NCBI RefSeq assembly: GCF_010729665.1
Contig: NZ_AP022610.1
Location: 5,580,001 to 5,644,000 of the forward strand
Direction: 5' to 3'
From: Mycolicibacterium madagascariense
GTDB lineage: Bacteria > Actinomycetota > Actinomycetes > Mycobacteriales > Mycobacteriaceae
Length of the DNA: 64,000 bases
How positions within the stretch are numbered: position 1 is the stretch's first letter; each line of letters starts with the position of its first letter. The position numbers and the translations under genes are program-made. Of this stretch, positions 37,422 to 45,513 are shown piece by piece. The notes below the pieces were generated by a model, which worked only from the letters and a program-made list of their open reading frames with translations, made no database searches and was not told where the DNA came from.

Positions 37422-39143
37422 TCACCCGCCCACGTTCAGCCGGGCGTGCACGGCCCGGATCGCACTGGCCATGTCGTCGCCCTCGATCTCGCCGAGCTCC
37501 CGGTTGCCGAGGCTCTCGAGGTCGGTCAGCCGAGCCAGCCGGGTGTCACGGGCCTGTTCCCCGGCCTCGACCAACTGCCGCGCGTAGCGGCCATTGCCCG
37601 CCACGTCGAGCGCCGGCTTGCCGCCCAGCGTGGTCCGGCTCAACAGCGTCGCCGCGGCGAGGACGTTGGCCGCGGCTTGCTGGCTGAGCGACGAATCATT
37701 GGCTTCGGCAAGTACTTTCGCGATGTCGAGGATCTCCCGGGGTTGGTAGGAGTCGAACTCGATCCTGGTGCCGAACCGGGATCGCAGGCCGTCGTTGGTG
37801 TCCAGCAGCCGATCGATGTCCGCGCCGTAACCGGCGATGATGACGACCAGCCGGTCGCGGTCGTTCTCCATCCTGGCCAGCAGCGTGTCGACCGCCTCGG
37901 TGCCGAATGGATCGGCGCGGCCGTCGCGCTCCTGCACCAGGGTGTAGGCCTCGTCGATGAACAGCACGCCACCGATGGCCCTGTCGATGGTGCGCGAGGC
38001 CTTGACCGAGGACTGCCCTTCGTACTCCGCGACGAAGTCCCTGCGCGACGTCTCGACGAGCTTGGGCTCGGCGATCACGCCGAGGCCGGCGAGGATGTTG
38101 GCCACGACGCGGGCGATCGTGGTCTTCCCCGTGCCGGGCGGGCCGGTGAAGATGACGTGGTTCGACGGTTGGGCGACCTTCATCCCGCGGGCCGCGCGCA
38201 CCTTCGCCATGTGCGTTGCGGCCCGGTACCTCTCGATCTGCTCCTTGACCCGGCGCAAGCCGATCTGGCGGTCGAGTTCGGCCTGGGCCTTGGCGAGTAG
38301 CGCGTCGCGCCCCGAGTGGTCCGCCTCGACGCTGGTGGGATCCCAGGGGTCCCGTCGCGCCGCGATGCGCTCCGCGGTGGTGGTGGTCAGTCGAAGGTCC
38401 GGATCACGCAGCGCCGCAGCCACATTCGGGTCCGGATGGGTGGCCTGCAACCATTCCAGCAGCACGTTCGCCGCTGCCTGATCGCCCAGGCTGCGGCGGG
38501 TCATGGCGAGATACCAGGCGATCGTCCGCGCGCATGCCTCGCCGGCCGGTGAGGCGTTCGCCTCGGTGAGTCGGCGTTCGGCCTCGTGGAACAGGCCGAG
38601 GTTGGCCGCCGCGACCCCGTGCGCCACGTTGGCCGCCGCGGCGAGGAACCGATCCGGCCATGCCGCGGCCCCGCGGACCTCGGCGATGACGTCGGTCCAC
38701 CGTTCGGCGGCGCCGAAGACGACCGCCCTCGCCCAGACGATCAGATGATCGGCGGCGCCGGGTGGGACGCCGTGGAGCGCGTCCATCGCATCGGTGAAGT
38801 TGCCCACGGCTGCCTCCCCTACCGCGAACCCGAGGGTCAGCGACAGCGGCGAGTTCACCGGATAGGTGACGTCGCCGAACGCGCCGCCGACCTCGACGCG
38901 GGCGCCGAGGGTGTTCATCGAGACCTCGGCGGCTCCGGCGAGGCGACCGAAGTTGGCGCGCGAGTACCACGCTCGGAAGATCGTCGGCCGGTCGACGTCC
39001 CCGCAGCGGATGCGCCCGACCCAGGCGTCGCAGGCCGCCTCGTCGATGGCGGTGATGTCCACGAACGTCTGCAATGCACGCGAGGGGGCGGTCGGCAGCG
39101 TCGCGACCGCGCTGCCGAACAGTGCGGCCAGCTGGTCAGTCAT
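37422..39143 (-). CDS. eccA1: ESX-1 AAA+ ATPase EccA1
   Basis: A 573-residue cytosolic protein with an N-terminal TPR-like helical domain (residues 1-280) and a CbxX/CfqX-type AAA+ domain with Walker A GPPGTGKTTIA, Walker B GVLFIDEAYTL and sensor arginines in NDGLRSRFGTRIEF. EccA1 is thought to release EspG chaperones from PE-PPE substrates. The ATG overlaps the end of espH by eight bases. It is the third gene of the espG1-led operon. Confidence 0.96.
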   Translation of the reverse strand: MTDQLAALFGSAVATLPTAPSRALQTFVDITAIDEAACDAWVGRIRCGDVDRPTIFRAWYSRANFGRLAGAAEVSMNTLGARVEVGGAFGDVTYPVNSPLSLTLGFAVGEAAVGNFTDAMDALHGVPPGAADHLIVWARAVVFGAAERWTDVIAEVRGAAAWPDRFLAAAANVAHGVAAANLGLFHEAERRLTEANASPAGEACARTIAWYLAMTRRSLGDQAAANVLLEWLQATHPDPNVAAALRDPDLRLTTTTAERIAARRDPWDPTSVEADHSGRDALLAKAQAELDRQIGLRRVKEQIERYRAATHMAKVRAARGMKVAQPSNHVIFTGPPGTGKTTIARVVANILAGLGVIAEPKLVETSRRDFVAEYEGQSSVKASRTIDRAIGGVLFIDEAYTLVQERDGRADPFGTEAVDTLLARMENDRDRLVVIIAGYGADIDRLLDTNDGLRSRFGTRIEFDSYQPREILDIAKVLAEANDSSLSQQAAANVLAAATLLSRTTLGGKPALDVAGNGRYARQLVEAGEQARDTRLARLTDLESLGNRELGEIEGDDMASAIRAVHARLNVGG

Positions 39144-39525
39144 GGCCGTCTCCGTAGCGGGCCGCGAAGACTCGCGCCTGGGCGGCGACGGCCTCAGCCG
39201 GTGACGGGAGGCCGAGGTCCCTGGCCAGGAAGTCGCGGGTGGTGGCGGCGTCGTGGCCCTCCTCGGTCATGCCGTCGAGCACGCCCATGTACTGGGCCGC
39301 CAGGGCGTGCCGGGTCGCCAGCTCCGCGATCGCCACGATCTCGTCGGCGAGGTCGGCCTCGCCCATCGCCGCCACGCGCTGCGCCAGGTCCACGTGCCGG
39401 ATCCGGCCGTCCGCACATGCCGAGACCGTCACGGTCGCAGGGGGATTGGCGACCGTGAACGCCAGATCGGCACGGGCCTCTCGATCGCCGTCGAGGGTGT
39501 CGTCAGGCGGCGGAGTGTCGTCCAC
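39136..39525 (-). CDS. espH: EspH homologue, short N-terminus
   Basis: A 129-residue protein whose core matches M. tuberculosis EspH (Rv3867): FTVANPPATVTVSACADGRIRHVDL, ADLADEIVAIAELATRHALAAQY and LPSPAEAVAAQARVFAARYG. The acidic N-terminal extension of about 60 residues in M. tuberculosis is shortened to about 20. The GTG at 39525 was chosen because AGAGAGG lies eight bases before it and no other start gives a similar product. EspH is needed for export or stability of EspE in M. marinum. It sits between espG1 and eccA1, as in M. tuberculosis. Confidence 0.85.
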   Translation of the reverse strand: MDDTPPPDDTLDGDREARADLAFTVANPPATVTVSACADGRIRHVDLAQRVAAMGEADLADEIVAIAELATRHALAAQYMGVLDGMTEEGHDAATTRDFLARDLGLPSPAEAVAAQARVFAARYGDGHD

Positions 39526-39538
39526 CAGAGGGCCTCTC

Positions 39539-40387
39539 TCAATCGGCGGGGTCGGCGTCGAAGTCGGTGGGGCCGTCGTCGAACCAGACCGTCGACGGCA
39601 GGAAGCGCACCAGTCCATCGAGGGCGCGCTGGAGGTTCTGCTGGGTCCCGGGAAGAAAGCTCCCGTAGAGCTCGCCGTTGACCCGTCGCGGAACCGACAC
39701 GATGCGTCCGTGGCGGGAGTCGAGGACACCGGCCGCGACCGTCGTCCTGGAACGCGTGCCGCCAGGGTGTCGCTCGGCCGCGGTGATCTCCACCCAGCTG
39801 TGCGAGTCCGTGTTCAGCTCGGCGTAGCGCCTCGCCGAGGCCGGATCCACCCCCAGCCGCGCGACGTCCTGCGGTGTCGACGACCGGGTCAGCGCCTCCG
39901 CACTCGCGGTGAGGGGTTCGACGTCGGCGATCTCGGCCGGTCCCAGCACGGCCGTCACCATGGCGGCCAGCCCGACCTGTCCGGCGATGCGCTGCACGAC
40001 GATCATGTCGCCGTCGCGGACGGCGACGACGTGGTGCCGGGCCCGGCGACACACGGCGAAGCGCACCATCCGTCCGCCGGCATCCCTGCGCCACCACCGG
40101 CCCTCGAGCGTCCGGTCAGCGCGACAGCAGACGTCGACCATGGCCGCGACCTCGGGATGGGGAGTGCCCCCGGGATCGAGCACCCCCTGCGCGGCGAGGT
40201 CACGAGCGACCCGCTCCCACACCACGGCGCGCAGTTCGGGCTGGGCGACGTTGTGTCGGATGCCCAGTACCGGAGGGAACTCGACGGAGTCGAGACGGTC
40301 CGCGACGAGGAGCAGCCCGTCGATGGTGAGCTCGACGGCCACGACGTCGTTCAGGTCGGCGATGGCGACAGCCGGGCACGTGGTCAC
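39539..40387 (-). CDS. espG1: EspG1, PE-PPE chaperone of ESX-1
   Basis: A 282-residue cytosolic protein matching EspG1: VAVELTIDGLLLVADRL, DRTLEGRWWRRDAGGRMVRF, MVTAVLGPAEIADVEPLT and GELYGSFLPGTQQNLQRALDGL. EspG proteins bind the tip of PPE proteins and deliver them to EccA and the translocon. The GTG at 40387 was chosen because GAGGTG precedes it and the resulting length equals the M. tuberculosis protein (283); a GTG two codons upstream is possible and a much longer frame is not supported. It is the first gene of this half of ESX-1. Confidence 0.92.
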   Translation of the reverse strand: MTTCPAVAIADLNDVVAVELTIDGLLLVADRLDSVEFPPVLGIRHNVAQPELRAVVWERVARDLAAQGVLDPGGTPHPEVAAMVDVCCRADRTLEGRWWRRDAGGRMVRFAVCRRARHHVVAVRDGDMIVVQRIAGQVGLAAMVTAVLGPAEIADVEPLTASAEALTRSSTPQDVARLGVDPASARRYAELNTDSHSWVEITAAERHPGGTRSRTTVAAGVLDSRHGRIVSVPRRVNGELYGSFLPGTQQNLQRALDGLVRFLPSTVWFDDGPTDFDADPAD

Positions 40388-40920
40388 GGACACCTCGAAC
40401 CCGGTCTCGTCGCCGCCATGGCCGTGTCCCCTCGTCAGTCGTCGTTCGCCCGCGCCGACGCTCGGCGACGGTCTTCGATCTGCCCTCGACCTCGCCGACA
40501 CGGGTTTGCCAGATTGCGGCGGGTCGTGATTGCGGACGGGCCTGTCCCCGTACCGGTTCACAAGAGATTACCAGCGCCTTCACACCTGCCTGCGCACCAA
40601 ATCCTGGCGTCAGATGGCTACCTCCCGCAGCGAAGAACCGGCCCAAATAACCCACTCCATCTGCACATATGCCTGCCGTGAGCCGTTCAATCCCGGGATG
40701 ACCGCAACCCACCGACGCCCCGGCCCGCACCAGCCGGCCGTCCCGCGGGCGCTGCCGGACCCGGCTCCTAGCCGCCTCTCACCACTCCAGAAATCTGTTT
40801 GCTGGAGTCGTTTTGGTGGACGACGTTCACGACGGACCGGAACGCCCCTGGCGTCGTGGTCGATACTGGAGACCTGGCCGGCAGGCGGTCCGTCGATCCC
40901 GTGGAAGGAGCCCTGGTGCC
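40388..40920. other. 533-base intergenic region upstream of espG1 and the second EspI-like ATPase
   Basis: No convincing gene is present. The region contains the start-proximal promoters of two divergent units. The stretch 40560-40700 is clearly richer in A+T (it contains CACATATG and CCCAAATAACCC), as expected for promoters bound by nucleoid proteins such as EspR or Lsr2. An inverted repeat, ACTCCAG (40784-40790) and CTGGAGT (40802-40808), surrounds an A+T-rich 11-base loop and could be an operator or a small hairpin. No single best -10/-35 pair could be chosen. Confidence 0.5.
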
Positions 40921-42237
40921 GTGAGCGAGCGTGACGACGCCCCGATTTCGCCCGAGCCCCGGCTCGACGCCGAGACGCCGCAGGACGATCAGGTGACCCA
41001 GGAGCATCAGGTTCCCCACCCGCCGCCACCGCCGCCTCCTCCCCTGCGGGAGCCGCAGCAGCGCTTCGGCCCGCCGCCCGGCACACCCCGCGACACCGGC
41101 GCGTTTCCCGCGGTGGGCCGCCCGCCGGAGCCGCCCCAGCAGTGGGGACAACCGCCCCAGCCGCAACAGCCGCCTCAGCCCCACCAGCCCCCGTCCGGTT
41201 GGCCGCAGGGCCGGGGAGCTCGCCAGGGTCCGCCGGGACCTCCGCAGTTCGGCTGGCCGCCGCAGCAGGGCCAGGATCCGCGCGCCACACCGCAGCCGCC
41301 GGGCTCCTACGCCGAGCGGATCAGAGCCGATCAACTGGTGCCCAGCCGTCGCGTCATTCCCGGTCGCGGGTGGCGCCGCACGGTCTACAAGATGACCTTC
41401 GGTCTGATCAACCTCGGCCAGTCGCCCGACGAGCTACGGCAGGCCGAGCTCGAGGCCCGCATCAGGGTCGCGTTGCGCGGCCATTACAAGGTCGGGGTGA
41501 TGGGCAAGGGCGGTGTCGGCAAGACCACGGTCTCGGCCAGCATCGGCTCGGTGTTCGCCGAACTCCGCCAGGAGGACCGCGTCGTCGCGATCGACGCCGA
41601 CACCGCGTTCGGCAAGCTCGGCAGCCGCGTCGACCCCAAGGCCGTGGGGTCGTACTGGGAGTTGGCCGGCGATCAGCACCTCGAGACGTTCGCCGACGTC
41701 CGCAACCGCGTCGGCAACAACTCGGCGGGTCTGTTCGTCCTCGCGGGCGAGGCCAGCCCGGCCCGGCGGCGGGTCCTCGATCCCGCGATCTATCGCGAGG
41801 CGCTGTCCCGCCTCGACCGTTACTTCTCCATCACCATCGTCGACTGCAGTTCGACGATGGACACCCCGGTCACGCAGGAAGTCCTCCGCGACCTCGACGC
41901 TCTGGTGATCGTGTCGTCGCCGTGGGTCGACGGCGCGGCCGCCGCGGGCCAGACGATGGACTGGCTGGCCAACCGCGGCCTGACCAACCTGTTGCGCCGC
42001 ACCGTCGTCGTGCTCAACGACTCGGATGGGCACGCCGACAAGCGCACCCGCACGATCCTGGCGCAGCAGTTCGCCGGGCAGGGTCAGGTCGTCGTCGAGG
42101 TGCCCTTCGATCCGCATCTACGGCCCGGCGGCGTCATCGATGGCACCGCCGAGATGTCGGCACCGACCCGGCGCAAGTTCGTCGAGATCGCCGCGGCGCT
42201 GGCCGAGCACTTCCCGGCCGGCCGCGAGCGTCACTGA
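40921..42237 (+). CDS. EspI-like MinD/ParA-type ATPase, Pro/Gln-rich (Rv3860-like)
   Basis: A 438-residue protein: Pro/Gln-rich N-terminus (about residues 1-135), then FGLINLGQSPDELRQAELEARIR and a P-loop ATPase with Walker A GKGGVGKTT, VIDADTAFGKLG and VDCSSTMDTPV. The bridge motif and domain order match espI, so this is a paralogue of that protein. M. tuberculosis has a comparable gene, Rv3860, just before whiB6 (Rv3862c) and ESX-1. GGAAGGAG lies ten bases before the GTG start. It may regulate or position ESX-1 components; that is inference from relationship and location. Confidence 0.82.
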   Translation: MSERDDAPISPEPRLDAETPQDDQVTQEHQVPHPPPPPPPPLREPQQRFGPPPGTPRDTGAFPAVGRPPEPPQQWGQPPQPQQPPQPHQPPSGWPQGRGARQGPPGPPQFGWPPQQGQDPRATPQPPGSYAERIRADQLVPSRRVIPGRGWRRTVYKMTFGLINLGQSPDELRQAELEARIRVALRGHYKVGVMGKGGVGKTTVSASIGSVFAELRQEDRVVAIDADTAFGKLGSRVDPKAVGSYWELAGDQHLETFADVRNRVGNNSAGLFVLAGEASPARRRVLDPAIYREALSRLDRYFSITIVDCSSTMDTPVTQEVLRDLDALVIVSSPWVDGAAAAGQTMDWLANRGLTNLLRRTVVVLNDSDGHADKRTRTILAQQFAGQGQVVVEVPFDPHLRPGGVIDGTAEMSAPTRRKFVEIAAALAEHFPAGRERH

Positions 42238-42240
42238 CGC

Positions 42241-42540
42241 TCAGTACGCGTCGGTGATGTCGGCGTACTCGGGGTGCTTGTCGATGTAGTCCGCGACCAT
42301 CGAGCACGCCGGCACCACGCGCAGGCCCGCGTCCTTCGTGGCCGCCAGCGCCTCGCCGACCAGGATCGTGGCGAGCCCGCGGCCCTGGAACTCCTGGCTC
42401 ACCTCGGTGTGGGGGAAGGTGCGTCGGCCGTCGCGGTCGTGGTAGTCCGCGAGGCCGACGGTCTGCCCGTCGACGGTGATGACGAAGCGGCCGGGCTCGG
42501 AGCTGACGGTGGCCTCTGCGCCGGTGCGATCGGTGGTCAT
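42241..42540 (-). CDS. Small GNAT-fold N-acetyltransferase
   Basis: A 99-residue protein of the small YjdJ-type GNAT group. It contains GRFVITVDGQTVGLADYHDRDG, the acyl-CoA-binding turn EFQGRGLATILVGEAL (Q/RxxGxG/A) and VPACSMVADYIDKHPEY near the end. Substrate unknown. Its stop lies three bases from the stop of the ATPase gene. The ATG at 42540 begins after a GAGGAG-like site (complement of 42541-42548). Confidence 0.85.
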   Translation of the reverse strand: MTTDRTGAEATVSSEPGRFVITVDGQTVGLADYHDRDGRRTFPHTEVSQEFQGRGLATILVGEALAATKDAGLRVVPACSMVADYIDKHPEYADITDAY

Positions 42541-42624
42541 GGGGCTCCTCGGATCGTGGGGTGGGGTCGGCAGTGGTCGGGCGCCGGCTAGGTATTGTTC
42601 ACCTGAGCCAGAGTAGCTCCGGCG

Positions 42625-43038
42625 TCACTGCGTCATCGCGGCCCGAATGACGTCGAAGTCGTGCTGGTCGATCGAGAAGACGCCCGATCGGAACCGGAAC
42701 CCCCACCGCGACGTGTCCTCGATGAAGGTCAGCTGATCGAGCAGCGGTCGAATGGGTGTCTCGGCGCACGGAATGAACTCCATCCGGCGGCGATACGGCT
42801 GAAATTGCGGGTCGAAGTCCTCCTGGTACACCTCGTCGTCGCACACCCGTCCCAGTGCGGTGAAGGCCTGCAGGCGATCGCCGTCGGGGTAGTCGGTCTT
42901 GGGCGAGTAGAAGACGATCCAGTCGTCGCGCTCCATCCGGCGGAGCATGTGCGGTCTGCCATGATTGGCCTGCGTGAAGCCGCCCGCCACGCCGCGCAGC
43001 ACGTGGCCGCGGCTCACGGTGTTGATCCAGTACGTCAT
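42625..43038 (-). CDS. EVE-domain (UPF0310) protein
   Basis: A 137-residue protein beginning MTYWINTVSRGHVLRG, with QANHGRPHMLRRMERDDWIVFYSPKTDY and ending WGFRFRSGVFSIDQHDFDVIRAAM, the pattern of the EVE family (PUA-like fold). Some EVE domains bind modified bases and occur in restriction systems or RNA processing; stand-alone members such as this have no assigned role. The ATG at 43038 gives the family start; an ATG ten codons upstream is also in frame but lies outside the conserved region. No restriction genes are adjacent. Confidence 0.85.
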   Translation of the reverse strand: MTYWINTVSRGHVLRGVAGGFTQANHGRPHMLRRMERDDWIVFYSPKTDYPDGDRLQAFTALGRVCDDEVYQEDFDPQFQPYRRRMEFIPCAETPIRPLLDQLTFIEDTSRWGFRFRSGVFSIDQHDFDVIRAAMTQ

Positions 43039-43317
43039 GGCGCCAAAGCTAGGGGCGCTCACCGACAATCATCGCCCGTCATCCACAGGCTGGCGCGAAG
43101 TCATCCACAGACCACGAAGCCGCCGATGCTGATGCATCGGCGGCTCGGGCGACGGCACCGCCATGGCGCCTCACGGCAGGTGGTCGCTCTAGGCGACGAA
43201 TTTAGTTGGTACCCGGGGCATGTCCGGCACCGTCGGCAATAGCTTAACCACGGATCGGCACCCGGGTATTCCGAACCGCCGTCATTCGAGGTCGGCGGGG
43301 GTGGCCCGCGGACGGAG

Positions 43318-43647
43318 TCAGGCCGTTTCCAGGAACTGTTCGACGAAGACGCGCCGTCGACGGATCGGCTGGCCGTGGCGCTCGGCCAGTTCGCGCAACT
43401 GGCGCAGCGCATGACCGCGGCCCCGCCCCGACTCCGGCACCACGATTCCCGCCCAGAGGCCCTCGGCCCGCGGCAGTTCGACGGCCTCGCGGGCACACAC
43501 CCAGCGCCGCGGGCACGAGCGGCAGATGGCCTTGGCGTCGTCGTCGGCCGTGGTGGTCCATCGCTCGGGGTCCTTCGTGCACTCGCCGAGGGGCAGCCCG
43601 TCGAGGCCGACGGGGGTGGACGCTCGTTCGCCATTCGATGCCTTCAA
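43318..43647 (-). CDS. whiB6: WhiB6-like iron-sulphur regulator
   Basis: A 109-residue WhiB protein with the four cluster cysteines C23, C42, C45 and C51 (C-x18-CxxC-x5-C), PERWTT after the first, and GLWAGIVVPESGRGR as the G[V/I]W-type turn. PLGECTKDPERWTTT and CPRRWVCA match M. tuberculosis WhiB6 (Rv3862c), which controls ESX-1 genes in response to redox signals. The TTG start at 43647 is chosen because AAGGAG lies seven bases before it and the length agrees with WhiB6; upstream starts extend into unconserved sequence. It lies beside ESX-1, as in M. tuberculosis. Confidence 0.88.
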   Translation of the reverse strand: MKASNGERASTPVGLDGLPLGECTKDPERWTTTADDDAKAICRSCPRRWVCAREAVELPRAEGLWAGIVVPESGRGRGHALRQLRELAERHGQPIRRRRVFVEQFLETA

Positions 43648-44021
43648 GACCCTGCTCCTTGTCTCCGGTGAGGCGGCAGCGCAGCCGCGCGGAGGGGAAC
43701 CTATCGACGCAACCGTAGCGATGCAATGGTTGAACGGGGTTGCACACGTGCGGTTGCTCGAGACGTCCGCGGCAACGGGGCCCGTCACCATAACTGGGCA
43801 AACCCGTTGTCGCGCCGCTCATCTCGCCTCGTCGAACCGTGGTGACGTCTGCGGGCGCCGCCATGTTCGCGTGGCATCGACACGGTTCGAAAAGCTCTGC
43901 ATCGGCAGGGTCGGTAGAGCTGCTACGGTTGCTGCGGGCGGTCTGGCCGGCCCTGCGCGACGACGCAGGACGGTGATCGCCCACCGTCCAGCGCACCTGA
44001 TCATCGAGGACTCACCGGACA
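43648..44021. other. 374-base divergent region upstream of whiB6
   Basis: No gene is seen. It separates whiB6 from the double-HTH gene. A promoter for whiB6 is proposed at 43698-43726. An inverted repeat, GCAACCG (43709-43715) and CGGTTGC (43751-43757), lies in the same stretch and could take part in regulation. In M. tuberculosis the corresponding region is bound by PhoP and EspR; such sites cannot be confirmed from this sequence alone. The half nearer the double-HTH gene shows no clear promoter. Confidence 0.45.
43698..43726 (-). promoter_or_regulatory. Predicted whiB6 promoter
   Basis: On the minus strand, TTGCAT (43726-43721), a 17-base spacer and TAGGTT (43703-43698) form a good SigA-type promoter. 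Transcription would begin near 43691, giving a leader of about 44 bases that holds the AAGGAG site used for the TTG start. Confidence 0.45.
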
Positions 44022-44783
44022 ATGACAGCGCCACCGTCGACGTCACGTCATCGGCATGCGGATCCCGGCACCGTCGCGACGGACCCAGGCATGGTGCGGG
44101 CCGGTGCGGCTGCGGCGGCGCGGCGCCGGGAGCTCGACATCAGCCAGCGCAGTCTCGCCGCCGAGGGCATCATCAACGCCGGCGCCCTCATCTCCTTCGA
44201 GAAGGGGCGCAGCTGGCCGCGCGACAAGACCCGGGCCAAGCTCGAGGACGTCCTGCGCTGGCCGCCGGGGACCATCGATCAGATTCGGTCCGGTGCCCCC
44301 GCCGCCCGCACCGACGTCCGGGCCGAATTCGCTGCGGACGCGGCGCACTCGGACGAGGGATCGCTGATCTCGGAGGCGGTGGTGGCCGCGGTCAATGCGC
44401 TGGGATCGGCCATCGCCGCCGTGCCCGCCCGCGACCATCCCGAGTTCATCCCTAGGCTTTCGGCAATCCTGGCGGACCTTCGGCAACTCGAGGGGGTAGC
44501 CACCCGCGCGACCAAGGTCGGCAGGGTCACCCCGGCCTTGATCCGGGCGCTCAGCGCGGTCCGCGGACGGATCGACGACGTCACGCTGCTGGCGGCGACC
44601 TCACCGGACGCCACCCTGGGGCAACGGCTCTACGCCGCCCGTCGACGGGCGAACCTCACGATCGCCGAGACGGCTCGCGCTGCCGGGGTCGCGGAGGAGG
44701 ACGTCGTGTCCGTCGAGTCCGAGCGTGCGATCACCGGCGTGGCAGCCGACCTCCTCGAGCGCCTGCTCGGCCAGCTCGACTGA
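44022..44783 (+). CDS. Protein with two XRE-type helix-turn-helix regions
   Basis: A 253-residue protein. An HTH-like region lies near residues 30-80 (ARRRELDISQRSLAAEGIINAGALISFEKGRSWPRDKT) and a second near 195-240 (LGQRLYAARRRANLTIAETARAAGVAEEDVVSVESER). Between them is a helical region of about 110 residues. The two HTHs suggest a DNA-binding protein that could bridge two sites or self-assemble. Family is not recognised beyond XRE-like HTH. It is divergent from whiB6 and lies beside ESX-1, so a regulatory role there is plausible but inferred. It is not EspR, which is 132 residues and of different sequence. Confidence 0.72.
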   Translation: MTAPPSTSRHRHADPGTVATDPGMVRAGAAAAARRRELDISQRSLAAEGIINAGALISFEKGRSWPRDKTRAKLEDVLRWPPGTIDQIRSGAPAARTDVRAEFAADAAHSDEGSLISEAVVAAVNALGSAIAAVPARDHPEFIPRLSAILADLRQLEGVATRATKVGRVTPALIRALSAVRGRIDDVTLLAATSPDATLGQRLYAARRRANLTIAETARAAGVAEEDVVSVESERAITGVAADLLERLLGQLD

Positions 44784-44789
44784 GGCCGA

Positions 44790-45293
44790 TCAGTTCAGGT
44801 ACTGCGCGGTCGACCCCGCGACCGGCATCTCGCCGAGGCCGAGCTTGCGGTGATCCCAGCTGCGCAGCCGGTCGGCCGCCACGCGCACCGCGATCCGGTT
44901 GTTCATCATCTGATCGACGTAGGGTCTCAGGTCCTCGGTGTACGGCCCGGTGTAGCGCTCCCACACGCTGATTCCCACGCGCAGGAGCAGGTCCGGGTCG
45001 CTGTCGACGATCTCGGCGTGGCCGTCGATCGACACGCCGCGCAGGGTGCCGTAGGTGTCGCCGTCCTCGATCAGCACCGTGAGGGTGGGGTTGCGGCGGA
45101 GGTTGACGGCCTTCTGCGACTTCGCCTTGGTCTCGAACCAAATCTCGCCGTCGATGATCGCGTACCACATGGCGACGAGGTGCGGCTTGCCGTCGGCCGA
45201 CAGCGTCGCCAACGTGGCGGTGCGGCTGTGATCGATGAACTCGACGATCTCCTCGTCGGTCATGACGATCTTCGAGCGCTCGTTTCTTCCCAT
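44790..45293 (-). CDS. Split-barrel (PPOX class) flavin/F420-dependent protein
   Basis: A 167-residue protein of the pyridoxamine oxidase-like split beta-barrel family: FIDHSRTATLATLSADGKPHLVAMWYAI, IWFETKAKSQKAVNLRRNPTLTVLIEDG, and GVSIDGHAEIV. Mycobacterial members use F420 or FMN to reduce varied substrates. The stop is six bases from that of the double-HTH gene. The ATG at 45293 gives a typical family start. Substrate and cofactor are not determined. Confidence 0.85.
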   Translation of the reverse strand: MGRNERSKIVMTDEEIVEFIDHSRTATLATLSADGKPHLVAMWYAIIDGEIWFETKAKSQKAVNLRRNPTLTVLIEDGDTYGTLRGVSIDGHAEIVDSDPDLLLRVGISVWERYTGPYTEDLRPYVDQMMNNRIAVRVAADRLRSWDHRKLGLGEMPVAGSTAQYLN

Positions 45294-45513
45294 CGGTCAT
45301 CCCTACCAGCGGCCCCGGGGCCGGCGACCACCGGGCTTGGGTTCGCCGCGCCGACCGGCCCGTCGCCCGCGCCGGCGGCGTCGCGTTCGCTCGCGGCGGC
45401 GACGAGAGGGTCACCCAACACGCGCTCCCGGCGAGCCGCAGGTCATTGACGACCCCGTCAAAGGCCTACTATGGGGGACGCTTCGACAGCATGACGATGG
45501 GGGTTCGCGAGCT

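Noticed and set aside
40530..40934. A 134-codon frame in the espG1 upstream region
   Set aside because: It has no ribosome site, no recognisable family, and overlaps the start and ribosome site of the EspI-like ATPase gene.
40921..42237. The ParA/MinD-like ATPase as part of a plasmid or chromosome partition system
   Set aside because: No ParB gene or parS-like sites nearby, and the Pro-rich N-terminus and bridge motif match EspI, not ParA.
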